Assembly: GCF_004138335.1 (NCBI RefSeq)
Contig: NZ_RYFW01000003.1
Location: 620,001-684,000, forward strand
Direction of reading: 5' to 3'
DNA length: 64,000 nucleotides
DNA from: Peristeroidobacter agariperforans
Lineage (GTDB): Bacteria > Pseudomonadota > Gammaproteobacteria > Steroidobacterales > Steroidobacteraceae
This document shows, in pieces, positions 36,264 through 44,667 of this stretch (its first letter is position 1; every line of letters begins with the position of its first letter). A model generated the notes under the pieces. The model did not search any database and was not told the DNA's origin. It worked only from the letters and a program-made list of their open reading frames with translations. The position numbers and the translations under genes were made by a program.

Positions 36264-38525
36264 ATGTGGCGATCCGTGGTCATGGCTGCGGCATTGATGC
36301 CTGCCATATCGACAGCGGCGTCCAGCAACACCGACGGGATCTGGCAGCGAGCGGGCGAGGCGGCGTTGGTCGTGGCCGAGCAGGAGCGCGCCGCCCGCGA
36401 TATTCCGTCCATCATGGTCGGCATCGTTACGCGTGACGGTCTCGTCTGGTCGGGCGGTGTCGGGCACGCGGACGCTTCGGGCAAGGTGCCGGTCGACGCG
36501 AGCACCATCTATCGAATCGGCGGACTTACGCAGGAATTCACCGCAGAGTCAGTGCGCTCGCTTGCCACGCGTGGCGCGGTCGACCTCGATGCGCCCGTCA
36601 CTCGTTACCTGCCTTCCTTTCAGCCTCGCAATACCTTCGGCGGCGAGATTACGGTCCGACACTTGCTCGAACATCGCAGTGGCCTGGTGCGCATGCCGCC
36701 CAAAGGAAGCCATGCGGATCTCGGAGGCGCGACGCTCGCTGAAACGGTCACGAGCTTGAATGCGACGGCGCTGGTCTCGCAGCCCGGCTCAGCTGTCAAA
36801 CATTCGGATGCGGGCTACGCAGTGCTCGCTCGGGTGGTCGAAGTGATCGGCGGGAAGCCATTCGACCAGCTGCTCGCCGAAGCAGTTTTCACTCCACGCG
36901 CCATGGCGCACACGTCCCTGCGAGCGGACAAACAGTCGTTGGCACACGCAGTGGTGGCGCCGTTCGACGGGGAGCGATTCGCGCCGGCGGTGTTCGATAC
37001 TGGCGTCGCGGCATCGATAGGGGCACAGTCCAGCATGCAGGATGTCGCACGATTCGCCCAGGATTTGCTCGCTCGCGACGCTGCATCACTTAGCGGTGAG
37101 CGAGGCGTGCTGGATCGTCGCGAGGTGGTCTCGTTGAGCGGTGGGGTGTACGGCTACACAGCAGATCTGTCCATGTTTCCCGCCGACAGTTTCGCCGTAA
37201 TCACCTTGATGGCAATCGACAGCGCGCAACCGGTGGCGAAGCGCGTGCGTGATATCACAGCGAGACAGGTCATGGCCGCGCGCACGAAGCAGCGTCGGCC
37301 AACGTCAGAGGCGAGTAACAATATTTCCGTCGGTCTCGCGCACCGGCTGCAAGGTCATTACAGCGATGGCGCTCGAAGCCTGGACATCCGCACGGTTGAT
37401 CAACGAGTGTTTATTGAAGCGCCGGAAGTGGCGGGCGAGTTACGTCAGCGCGGCGGCCGGCTCGTTGTCGACGATGTCGCGGTAGCTGGTGATGAAGTGC
37501 AGTTCGATACGAAAGCCCGCGCGATCACATTTCGCGGAGCAACGTATCGACGGACGAATTGGGAACGACCGCCTGAACCGGCTGAAGAGCTCGCGGGCTT
37601 GATCGGTGAGTACGGTTGGGCGCACAACATTCTGCGCGTTTACGAGCGCGATGGTGAGACCTACGCACGTGTCGAGTGGTCGCAGCACTACAAGCTGGAG
37701 CGGGCAGGGAAGGATGCTTATCGATTCCCGGCCGTTGGGTTGTACGCCAATGAAGAGTTGCGTTTCATGCGGAACGAGCGAGGCATCGCCGAGGCTGCGA
37801 GTCTCAGTGGCGTCGTCATGCCGCGAGTCGACCTCGGTGCCGAGACGGAAGTGCGCAGCCGCGCAAACGCGCCATACATCGCTGGGCTTCTGGCCGGTGC
37901 CCGCAAGATGTCGCCGCCTTCGCAATCGGGTCGGCTCCGCAAGCCGGACCTGGTCGAAGTGAACACACTCGAGCCAAGCACGAAGCTCGACGTGCGTTAT
38001 GCGACGACTGACAATTTCATGGGGGCGCCGTTCTACGATTCGCCGCGCTTCTTCTTGCAACGGCCGGCAGCGAGCGGATTGATTCGTGCGCATCGCAAGC
38101 TTGCCGGGCAGGGCTTCGGTATTGCACTGATCGATGGCTATCGACCCTGGTACGCGACGCGGATGTTCTGGGATGCCGTGCCGCCGGAGAGCCGGCCGTT
38201 CGTCGCCGATCCTTCGCAGGGCTCGCGACACAATCGCGGTTGCGCGGCGGACATCAGCATGTTCGACCTGGCGATCGGCAAGATCGTGGATATGCCGGGC
38301 CGGTACGACGAGCCCTCGGCGCGCTCGTCACCTTTGTATGTGGGGGGCACGTCGCTGCAGCGATGGCGTCGCGACCTGCTCAAGAATGCAATGGAAGCGG
38401 AGGGCTTCGATGTTTACGTCAACGAGTGGTGGCACTTCGATTATGGCGAGTGGCGCCAGTATCCGGTGATGAATGTGGACTTCACCGAGATCGCTGAATC
38501 ACGGAGCGGAAGACCCACGCCCTGA
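36264..38525 (+). CDS. exported fusion: degenerate serine beta-lactamase-like domain and VanX-type D,D-dipeptidase (M15)
   Basis: A 753-residue protein with a signal peptide (ending ISTA-AS). Residues ~35-330 have the class C beta-lactamase/serine hydrolase fold, but the catalytic residues are gone: the SxxK motif reads Gly87-Leu-Thr-Gln90 (RIGGLTQEFT), and the YxN motif reads His180-Ser-Asp182. A central linker (~340-560) resembles the lipocalin-like tail of such hydrolases. Residues ~575-745 are a VanX/DdpX D-Ala-D-Ala dipeptidase with its metal site intact: His656 and Asp663 in RHNRGCAADIS, and Glu721-x-x-His724 in NEWWHF. It should act on cell-wall peptides in the periplasm, with the first domain serving as a binding module. 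Confidence 0.85.
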   Translation: MWRSVVMAAALMPAISTAASSNTDGIWQRAGEAALVVAEQERAARDIPSIMVGIVTRDGLVWSGGVGHADASGKVPVDASTIYRIGGLTQEFTAESVRSLATRGAVDLDAPVTRYLPSFQPRNTFGGEITVRHLLEHRSGLVRMPPKGSHADLGGATLAETVTSLNATALVSQPGSAVKHSDAGYAVLARVVEVIGGKPFDQLLAEAVFTPRAMAHTSLRADKQSLAHAVVAPFDGERFAPAVFDTGVAASIGAQSSMQDVARFAQDLLARDAASLSGERGVLDRREVVSLSGGVYGYTADLSMFPADSFAVITLMAIDSAQPVAKRVRDITARQVMAARTKQRRPTSEASNNISVGLAHRLQGHYSDGARSLDIRTVDQRVFIEAPEVAGELRQRGGRLVVDDVAVAGDEVQFDTKARAITFRGATYRRTNWERPPEPAEELAGLIGEYGWAHNILRVYERDGETYARVEWSQHYKLERAGKDAYRFPAVGLYANEELRFMRNERGIAEAASLSGVVMPRVDLGAETEVRSRANAPYIAGLLAGARKMSPPSQSGRLRKPDLVEVNTLEPSTKLDVRYATTDNFMGAPFYDSPRFFLQRPAASGLIRAHRKLAGQGFGIALIDGYRPWYATRMFWDAVPPESRPFVADPSQGSRHNRGCAADISMFDLAIGKIVDMPGRYDEPSARSSPLYVGGTSLQRWRRDLLKNAMEAEGFDVYVNEWWHFDYGEWRQYPVMNVDFTEIAESRSGRPTP

Positions 38526-38549
38526 CCCCCTCCCGCGTACGGGAGGGGG
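38526..38549. terminator. hairpin between convergent genes
   Basis: CCCCCTCCCG (38526-38535) and its complement (38540-38549) around a CGTA loop lie right after the fusion gene's stop and before the end of the convergent M28 peptidase gene. No long U-tract follows on either strand. Confidence 0.5.
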
Positions 38550-38563
38550 AAAAGCCAACCCGC

Positions 38564-40042
38564 TCAGCGATTGAACGGGACCGGCGCCAGCCGACCGAAA
38601 TCGCCTTGCTTGGTCGCGGCCAGGTAGGCGGCGACGGCATAAGCGGCGACGGTCTGGTCGAGCACTTTGGCGTCGACCTTCGCGAGCGTGTCGTTCATCG
38701 TGTGGTGCACGTCGAAGTACAAGCTGGCATCGAGCACGGGATCCAGCACCGGGACGCCCAGAGAACGAAGCGGGCCGAGATCCGCGCCGCCGGAGGCGTT
38801 GTTGCTGCCGCCTTCGATGGGCAAGGGCTGCATCGCTGCACGCATCTTTTCGATTGCGCCAAGAGATTCGGGCGCCACCTGCGACTCGAGCCGAATCACC
38901 GGGCCGATGCCGGTATCGGCTTCCATCGCGAGCACGTGTTTCGCGTGTTCATCGCCGATCAGTCGCGCATACTCCTTTGCGCCCGACAAGCCGAACTCTT
39001 CGTTGGCAAACAGCACTACGCGAATCGTGCGTGAGGGCTTGCGATCGAGGCGCGAGATCAAGCGGGCCGCTTCGACGACGATGGCCACGCCGGCGCCGTC
39101 ATCCAGCGCACCCTGGCCCAGGTCCCACGAGTCCAGGTGCGCACCCAACAACACGATTTCTCCCGCGCGGTCCGTTCCGGGGATCTCGCCGATGACGTTG
39201 GCCGACCAGGCCGGCGGCATTTCGCGCGCCGTCGACTTCAGGCGCAGCCGCAGCTGTTTGTTTGTCTTCAGTTGACGCGACAAGGTGTCGGCATCGGGGT
39301 TCGACAACGAGAACGCCGGAATGCGAGGGGCGCTCACGTCGTACACCATGCGGCCGGTGTGGGCGAAGCGCTCGTCCGAGGTGCCGACGGATCGGATCAC
39401 GAGGGCGACCGCGCCGAGATTGCCGGCCGCGCTCGCGCCCTGAGTGCGATTCTTCACGGTCGTGCCATAGGACGCGCCGTCCTTGGTCCGCTCCATGCGC
39501 TGGTTGATGAAGACGACCTTGTTCCTGATGTCGCCGGCCTGCATCGCGGTCAGTGCTTCGAGCGAGTCGACCTCGACCACCTGCGCTTCGATGCCTTCCT
39601 CGCCGGTGCCGATGCTGCCGCCCAAAGTGGCGGCGACCAGCGGCTGCGGAGCCGGGCCCAGCAGAGTGACTTCGGTCGTGCCCCGGATCCAGCGGGGGAC
39701 CAGCACGTCCTGGGTGCGCACTCCGGTAAAGCCCAGTTTGCCGAGCCGGTTCATGGCCCAGCGCACGGCCGCCTCGTCGCCGGGGGAGCCGGCGAGCCGC
39801 GGGCCGACCTCGGTGACCAGCGAGCTTACGTGCTCGAAGGCGGAAGTGCCTTTCAGGGCGCGGTCGCGCAGCGCGCCGGCGGTGGCTAGTTCTGCTTCGG
39901 TCCAGTCGGCGATTTGCGTGCCCTGGGCGATGGCTGGACCGGCCGAAAGCTGAACGCCGAGGGCCAACAGTGCCAAAAAACTGGCGGCGTGACCGGTGCC
40001 AGCGAGGCGGCGCCGGGCGTGGGGGGGAACCATTTCGAGCAT
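38564..40042 (-). CDS. exported M28-family zinc peptidase
   Basis: A 492-residue exported peptidase with AGGAG six bases before the ATG at 40042 and a signal peptide ending GPAIAQ. A PA (protease-associated) insert covers roughly residues 130-260. The M28 domain carries the co-catalytic zinc site: His in LLGAHLDSWD, Asp in GALDDGAGVA, Glu pair in LFANEEFGLSG, Asp in MEADTG and His in YFDVHHTMND. Overall it resembles plasma glutamate carboxypeptidase/carboxypeptidase Q. It is likely a periplasmic aminopeptidase or dipeptidase. It is divergent from the cyclase gene. Confidence 0.92.
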   Translation of the reverse strand: MLEMVPPHARRRLAGTGHAASFLALLALGVQLSAGPAIAQGTQIADWTEAELATAGALRDRALKGTSAFEHVSSLVTEVGPRLAGSPGDEAAVRWAMNRLGKLGFTGVRTQDVLVPRWIRGTTEVTLLGPAPQPLVAATLGGSIGTGEEGIEAQVVEVDSLEALTAMQAGDIRNKVVFINQRMERTKDGASYGTTVKNRTQGASAAGNLGAVALVIRSVGTSDERFAHTGRMVYDVSAPRIPAFSLSNPDADTLSRQLKTNKQLRLRLKSTAREMPPAWSANVIGEIPGTDRAGEIVLLGAHLDSWDLGQGALDDGAGVAIVVEAARLISRLDRKPSRTIRVVLFANEEFGLSGAKEYARLIGDEHAKHVLAMEADTGIGPVIRLESQVAPESLGAIEKMRAAMQPLPIEGGSNNASGGADLGPLRSLGVPVLDPVLDASLYFDVHHTMNDTLAKVDAKVLDQTVAAYAVAAYLAATKQGDFGRLAPVPFNR

Positions 40043-40235
40043 CCGAACTCCTTTGTCGACCCCGGCAGCCCGTCAATTTGTAGGGATCCTGCGGGGTTAT
40101 GTAGCGTTGTCGTATATACTGCCGTCCGTACCCGGCCGTTCGGGTGCCGGCCGGGAACCTCAAGCGAAGCAGCAAGGATACCAATGGGGCGGCGACGAGG
40201 CGGGAGACGACGACGACGATGAGCGCCAAGGGGTC

Positions 40236-41150
40236 ATGGGAAAGGACATCGAACTAGCCATTCTGTTTGCCGACGTCGTCGGCAGCACGCGAATCTACGA
40301 AGTCATGGGCGACCTGCGCGCCCGGGATATGGTGTTGACCTGCGTGGAGATCATGCGGGCGGCCACCGAGCAGAATCACGGCACGGTCATCAAGACCATC
40401 GGCGACGAAATCATGGCGACGTTCCCGACGGCGAACGACGCCATCAACGCCGGCAGCCGCATGCAACACGACATTCGCATTCATGCCGAGCTGAAGGTCG
40501 AGGGCCAGCCCATCGCCATCCGCATCGGCGGCCACTTCGGGCCGGTGGTGCTCGAGAACCGCGATATCTTCGGCGCCGCCGTCCACACTGCGAACCGCAT
40601 GACCAGCCAGGCCAAGGCCGGGCAGATCATGATCACCAGCGCCATGGTCGAGCGCCTGGCGCCCGAGTGGCAGTCGGCCGTGCGGCAGATCGACGTGGCC
40701 ACCCTGAAGGGCAAGACCAGCGAAGACGAATTGTTCGAAGTGCTGTGGCAGAAGGAAGATGCCACCAGCATGTTGCCCGCTATCGCGCTAGGCAACTCGG
40801 CCGCGAGTCGCGACAAGCAACGTGCGCGTCGCTTGCGTCTGCGGTTTCAGGGGCAGGAGATCGTCGTCGACGAGAACCGTGCGAACATCGCCATCGGTCG
40901 TGCCGAAGAAAATGACATTGTCGTGAAAGGCAATCTGATTTCACGTCTGCACGCCAAGATCGAGCTGGTCCGCAACAAATTTCAGCTGGTCGATCAAAGC
41001 ACCAACGGCACGTTCGTCACCACGCGCGAAGGCGAAGAAGCCTTCGTTCGCCGCGATACGATGCAATTGAAGGGCGAGGGCCTGATCGGCTTCGGCCGCG
41101 TGCCGGAGAACAATTCGTCGCTGACCGTTCGCTACGTTTGCGAAGAATAG
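40236..41150 (+). CDS. class III adenylate/guanylate cyclase with C-terminal FHA domain
   Basis: A 304-residue cytoplasmic protein. The N-terminal ~180 residues are a class III nucleotidyl cyclase: LAILFADVVGSTRIY (first metal Asp), KTIGDEIMATFP (second metal Asp), IRIGGHFGPVV and AVHTANRMTSQAKAGQI with the Asn-Arg pair that stabilises the transition state. The C-terminal ~95 residues form an FHA phosphothreonine-binding domain (NIAIGRAEENDIVV, ISRLHAKIEL, DQSTNGTFV). This combination couples cyclic nucleotide synthesis to Ser/Thr phosphorylation; no kinase is in the window. The ATG at 40236 was chosen; upstream in-frame sequence is Asp-rich with no start. Confidence 0.92.
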   Translation: MGKDIELAILFADVVGSTRIYEVMGDLRARDMVLTCVEIMRAATEQNHGTVIKTIGDEIMATFPTANDAINAGSRMQHDIRIHAELKVEGQPIAIRIGGHFGPVVLENRDIFGAAVHTANRMTSQAKAGQIMITSAMVERLAPEWQSAVRQIDVATLKGKTSEDELFEVLWQKEDATSMLPAIALGNSAASRDKQRARRLRLRFQGQEIVVDENRANIAIGRAEENDIVVKGNLISRLHAKIELVRNKFQLVDQSTNGTFVTTREGEEAFVRRDTMQLKGEGLIGFGRVPENNSSLTVRYVCEE

Positions 41151-41159
41151 CGCGCCACA

Positions 41160-41182
41160 GCGGTCAGAGCACAGCTGACCGC
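41160..41182 (+). terminator. stem-loop after the cyclase gene
   Basis: GCGGTCAG (41160-41167) and CTGACCGC (41175-41182) with a 7-base loop begin ten bases after the stop. Without a U-tract it is a weak terminator candidate. Confidence 0.45.
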
Positions 41183-41326
41183 GCCGCCCGCGCCATAATC
41201 TCACCGTCATAATTCGTTTCTGTTACGTCGCGCCGCGGCCGCTCTTCGGCTGCCCGCAAGAAATCCCGTCCCAACTTCACATTACGCGCGGCCACCGCAC
41301 GGCTGCGTCGTTCGCTAATCGTTGCA

Positions 41327-41366
41327 ACGTAATGTGACTGTCACATTTCAGTAGCGCATTTGTAAG
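41327..41366 (+). promoter_or_regulatory. tandem PHO-box-like half-sites upstream of the TonB receptor/lipoprotein pair
   Basis: Four 7-mers at exact 11-bp pitch: ACGTAAT (41327), CTGTCAC (41338), CAGTAGC (41349) and TTGTAAG (41360). Against CTGT(A/C)AT they match 5, 6, 4 and 5 of 7 positions. The pitch is that of PhoB binding, and closer matches precede phoB, the porin and pstS in the same window. The surrounding 393 bases hold no other recognised element. Confidence 0.55.
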
Positions 41367-41543
41367 ACGTGCGCCCTAAGGTTGCGCCTCATATGACGAC
41401 GGCGGCGCGGCTTGGCTTCAGCATCATCAACATCGTGCCGCCGCGCGACCGGCACTCATATTAATCACCGAACCTAGTAGCAAGCTGAGGATCGTTCTCG
41501 CCGGGAACGATCTTCTCGAACAGCGATGGCGAGAGCCCGTTCA

Positions 41544-44500
41544 ATGAAGAAATTCAGCCAGAACCTCATTTCCGCAGCGGTACTGACCTGCTTGGCCAAC
41601 GCCGCCGCGGCCGACGATGAACTGGTGCTCCATGTATTCCGCGATGGCGCGCTCGCCACCGATATGGCGATTTCGCTCGACGGCGGCGCGCCGCAGCCGG
41701 TCAGCGCCGGCGGCAGCTTTGTTTTCGATCTCGGCGCCGGTCCTCACAGTGTGCAGGTGCTGGCCTCCGGTCAGCCTGTGCATGTGTTTCGCTTCGACGC
41801 CGCCAATGGCCAGAACGTAGACATCACCGTCACGCTCGCGGCGAACTCGGAGCCGACGGTTGCGATCGATTCGTATGCAAAGAATCAGGTGGCTGCCGAG
41901 CGCAGCGGCGCGGCGACCGGCTCTCTCGCCGGCGTTGTGACTTTGAACGGCACGCCGCTCGATCACGCCACCGTCACAGTTCGCAATGCACGTGCATTGG
42001 CGACCACCGATGCGAACGGCCGCTACACGCTGGAACTGCCGCGCGGCTCTTATGAAATCGTAGTGAGTCACCCGATGATCACGGGCGGACCGCTCCGGCA
42101 AAACGTGCGCGTCGTCAGCGGCATCAACGCACAGCAGAACCTGGCGTTCGCCGGCGAAGGCGCGGCGGCGGTGAATGTCGTGCCCGCCGACGTGGAACAA
42201 GTCGTTGTCGTGAGTCAGCGCGAACGAGGCGAGACGGAGCAGGCGGCAGCGAACATCGTCGATATCATCGATGCCGAAGCATTGGCGCGCGCAGGCGGCT
42301 CGGACGTCGCAGCGTCGGTCGTGCGCGTGCCGAGCATCACGATCCAGGAAGATCGCTACGTCTTCATCCGCGGTCTCGGCGATCGTTACGTCTCGACGAC
42401 GCTCAACGGCGCGACCATGCCGAGCACCGATCCGTCCAAGCGCACGGTGCCGCTCGATCTGTTCCCGACCAACATGGTCTCGCAGCTGGACGTGAGAAAG
42501 ACCTTCACGGCCAACATGCCGGGTGAGAGCACCGGCGGCAATCTGGTCATCAACACTCGTACGTTCCCGAATCAGCCCGGCGGCTCGGTGAGCGCATCGA
42601 TCGGCTACAACTCCGATCTCACTGGCGATAGGGTCAACTCGGATCCGATCAGCGGCGACTTCGATTTCTTCGGCATCGACGACGGCAGTCGCGAACAGGA
42701 TGGCCTGCTGCCGCTGATCTCGGACGCGATCAATCGCACCGATTTGTCCGCCAACACGATTCGCAAGTTGCAGCAGGCCGGCGGCCTGCTCATCAAGGAC
42801 AATCTGGATCCGAAGACCACCACCGCCGGGCCGAAGGGCACGCTGAACCTCAACTACGGGGACACCTTCGGCATCGGCGACTCGGAGCTCGGCTACTTCG
42901 CGGCCGCCAATTTCACCAACGGCTGGTCGCAGCGCACGGACGGCGTCTCGCGCACCTACGGCAGCGGCGGCGACCTGCTCGATAACTTCAAGTTCGAAGA
43001 GCACAGCAATAACTCCGATATGAGCGGACTGCTGTCGCTGGGCTGGAGCATCGGCGATCACAGCTTCGCGTCGAATTCGCTGCTGTCGCGTTCGACCGAG
43101 AGCTCGGTGCGCATCTCCGACGGTTTCGACGGCGACGAATTGGTGCCGTCCTACCGTTACAGCATGGAATGGATCGAGCGCATGTTCATTGCGCAGCAGT
43201 TCAGCGGCCAGCACACCCTCGGCAATCTGCTCGCGAAGTGGCAGGTCACGGGCAGCCGCGCCGAGCGCGACGCGCCAGATCGTCGTGAAGTTCGCTATGA
43301 CCTGCGCACCGGCGATGACATCGATCCGGTCACCGGCCAGATCACGGACGGCGCCGGCAGCGGCACCGGCATCTACAACCTGAAAACAGCCGACATTCTG
43401 CGTCGCTATGACGACCTGACGGACGACAACCTGGATGTGTCGACCGACTGGAGCTATGAGTTCGACGACTCGACGCTGTCGGCCGGTCTGCAGGGAATCA
43501 CGCGCGAGCGCGAATCCGAATCACGCAGCTACGGATTCCGTGGCGCCGAGACCAACGCACCGAACCTGAGCGTCGGCGATGTCATCAATGGCGATACGAT
43601 CACGGGCGATCCCGCGACCGGCTATGCCTTCGACGACAAGACGCTGCCCAGCGATTCGTATCAAGCCGAGCTCGAGCTGTATGCCGGCTATGTGAGCTAC
43701 GACTACAAGTTCAGCGATTTCCAGATCGTCGGCGGCGGCCGCTACGAGCAGTTCAAGCAGACGACCGACACGTTCACGCTGGCCGGCGCTCAGGAAGCGG
43801 TGCGCTCGGAGATCGACGAAGGCTCCTTCCTGCCGTCGCTGTCTTTCAACTGGTACATGAGCGACAAGAGCCAGCTGCGCGCCACCGCGTCGCGTACCGT
43901 CGCAAGGCCGGATTTCAAGGAAACATCGAACGCGACGTTCTATGACAACGAGTTCGACTTCCGCGTGCGCGGCAATCCGCTGCTGAAGATTTCCGAAGTC
44001 AACAATTACGACCTGCGCTTCGAGCAGTATTGGAACGATGCCGACAACGCCAGCGTCGCGCTGTTCTACAAAGATCTGAAGGATCCGATCGAACGCGTCG
44101 CGGTGACCGCTTCGGGTACCGCGGGCAACACGCGTACTTTCCAGAACGCGGATGCCGCGACGATCTACGGCGTCGAAGTCGATGGCCGCAAGGAGTTCGG
44201 TCTCAACGCGGCGTACACGCACACATTGTTCGTAGCGGTCAACGCGAGCTACATCGAATCCGATGTGGATCTCGCCAACGGCGCGTCGCGCAAGCTGCAG
44301 GGCCAGCCCGACTACACGGCCAACCTGATCATCGGTTACGACAACATCGGCACGCGTCAGCAGTACACGCTGCTGCTCAACCAGAACGGCGAGTCGATCC
44401 AGGACGTGGGCATCCAGGGCAATCCGGACATCATCGAAGAGCCGCGCCTGAGCCTCAATTTCAACTATCGCTACGAGGTCTTCGATGACTTCGTGCTCAA

Positions 44501-44615
44501 GTTCAAAGCCATCAATCTGCTGGACTCGGACGTCGAGTTCACGCAGGGCGGCCAGACTTTCCAGAGCTATCGCCGGGGCGCGGAGTTCGAAGCTGGTTTC
44601 GATTGGAAGTTCTGA
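41544..44615 (+). CDS. TonB-dependent receptor with N-terminal carboxypeptidase-regulatory-like domain
   Basis: A 1023-residue outer-membrane receptor. The ATG at 41544 begins a typical signal peptide (MKKFSQNLISAAVLTCLANAAAA); an ATG at 41526 would add six residues. Before the plug there is a ~100-residue beta-sandwich extension (GSLAGVVTLNGTPLDHATVTVRNA, TTDANGRYTLELP), the kind seen in receptors working with surface lipoproteins. Plug: VRVPSITIQEDRYVFIRGLGDRYVSTTLNG, VRKTFTANMPGESTGGNL. The barrel ends in FEAGFDWKF. The next gene, 52 bases on, encodes a beta-helix lipoprotein. Upstream PHO-like repeats suggest phosphate-starvation control, so a phosphorylated ligand is plausible, but this is inferred only from context. 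Confidence 0.9.
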   Translation: MKKFSQNLISAAVLTCLANAAAADDELVLHVFRDGALATDMAISLDGGAPQPVSAGGSFVFDLGAGPHSVQVLASGQPVHVFRFDAANGQNVDITVTLAANSEPTVAIDSYAKNQVAAERSGAATGSLAGVVTLNGTPLDHATVTVRNARALATTDANGRYTLELPRGSYEIVVSHPMITGGPLRQNVRVVSGINAQQNLAFAGEGAAAVNVVPADVEQVVVVSQRERGETEQAAANIVDIIDAEALARAGGSDVAASVVRVPSITIQEDRYVFIRGLGDRYVSTTLNGATMPSTDPSKRTVPLDLFPTNMVSQLDVRKTFTANMPGESTGGNLVINTRTFPNQPGGSVSASIGYNSDLTGDRVNSDPISGDFDFFGIDDGSREQDGLLPLISDAINRTDLSANTIRKLQQAGGLLIKDNLDPKTTTAGPKGTLNLNYGDTFGIGDSELGYFAAANFTNGWSQRTDGVSRTYGSGGDLLDNFKFEEHSNNSDMSGLLSLGWSIGDHSFASNSLLSRSTESSVRISDGFDGDELVPSYRYSMEWIERMFIAQQFSGQHTLGNLLAKWQVTGSRAERDAPDRREVRYDLRTGDDIDPVTGQITDGAGSGTGIYNLKTADILRRYDDLTDDNLDVSTDWSYEFDDSTLSAGLQGITRERESESRSYGFRGAETNAPNLSVGDVINGDTITGDPATGYAFDDKTLPSDSYQAELELYAGYVSYDYKFSDFQIVGGGRYEQFKQTTDTFTLAGAQEAVRSEIDEGSFLPSLSFNWYMSDKSQLRATASRTVARPDFKETSNATFYDNEFDFRVRGNPLLKISEVNNYDLRFEQYWNDADNASVALFYKDLKDPIERVAVTASGTAGNTRTFQNADAATIYGVEVDGRKEFGLNAAYTHTLFVAVNASYIESDVDLANGASRKLQGQPDYTANLIIGYDNIGTRQQYTLLLNQNGESIQDVGIQGNPDIIEEPRLSLNFNYRYEVFDDFVLKFKAINLLDSDVEFTQGGQTFQSYRRGAEFEAGFDWKF

Positions 44616-44667
44616 TCCGCAGCAGGTCGTTGCGACAGCAACCGTTCATATAGTTAGAGGAGTCATC

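Noticed and set aside
41331-41347. Palindrome AATGTGACTGTCACATT as a CRP site
   Set aside because: CRP sites need TGTGA-N6-TCACA; here the gap is three bases. The direct-repeat (PHO) reading with 11-bp pitch explains the same bases better.
44485-44667. Upstream extension of the beta-helix lipoprotein by 61 codons
   Set aside because: The extension overlaps the receptor gene and would bury the lipoprotein signal; the ATG at 44668 has a ribosome-binding site and lipobox.
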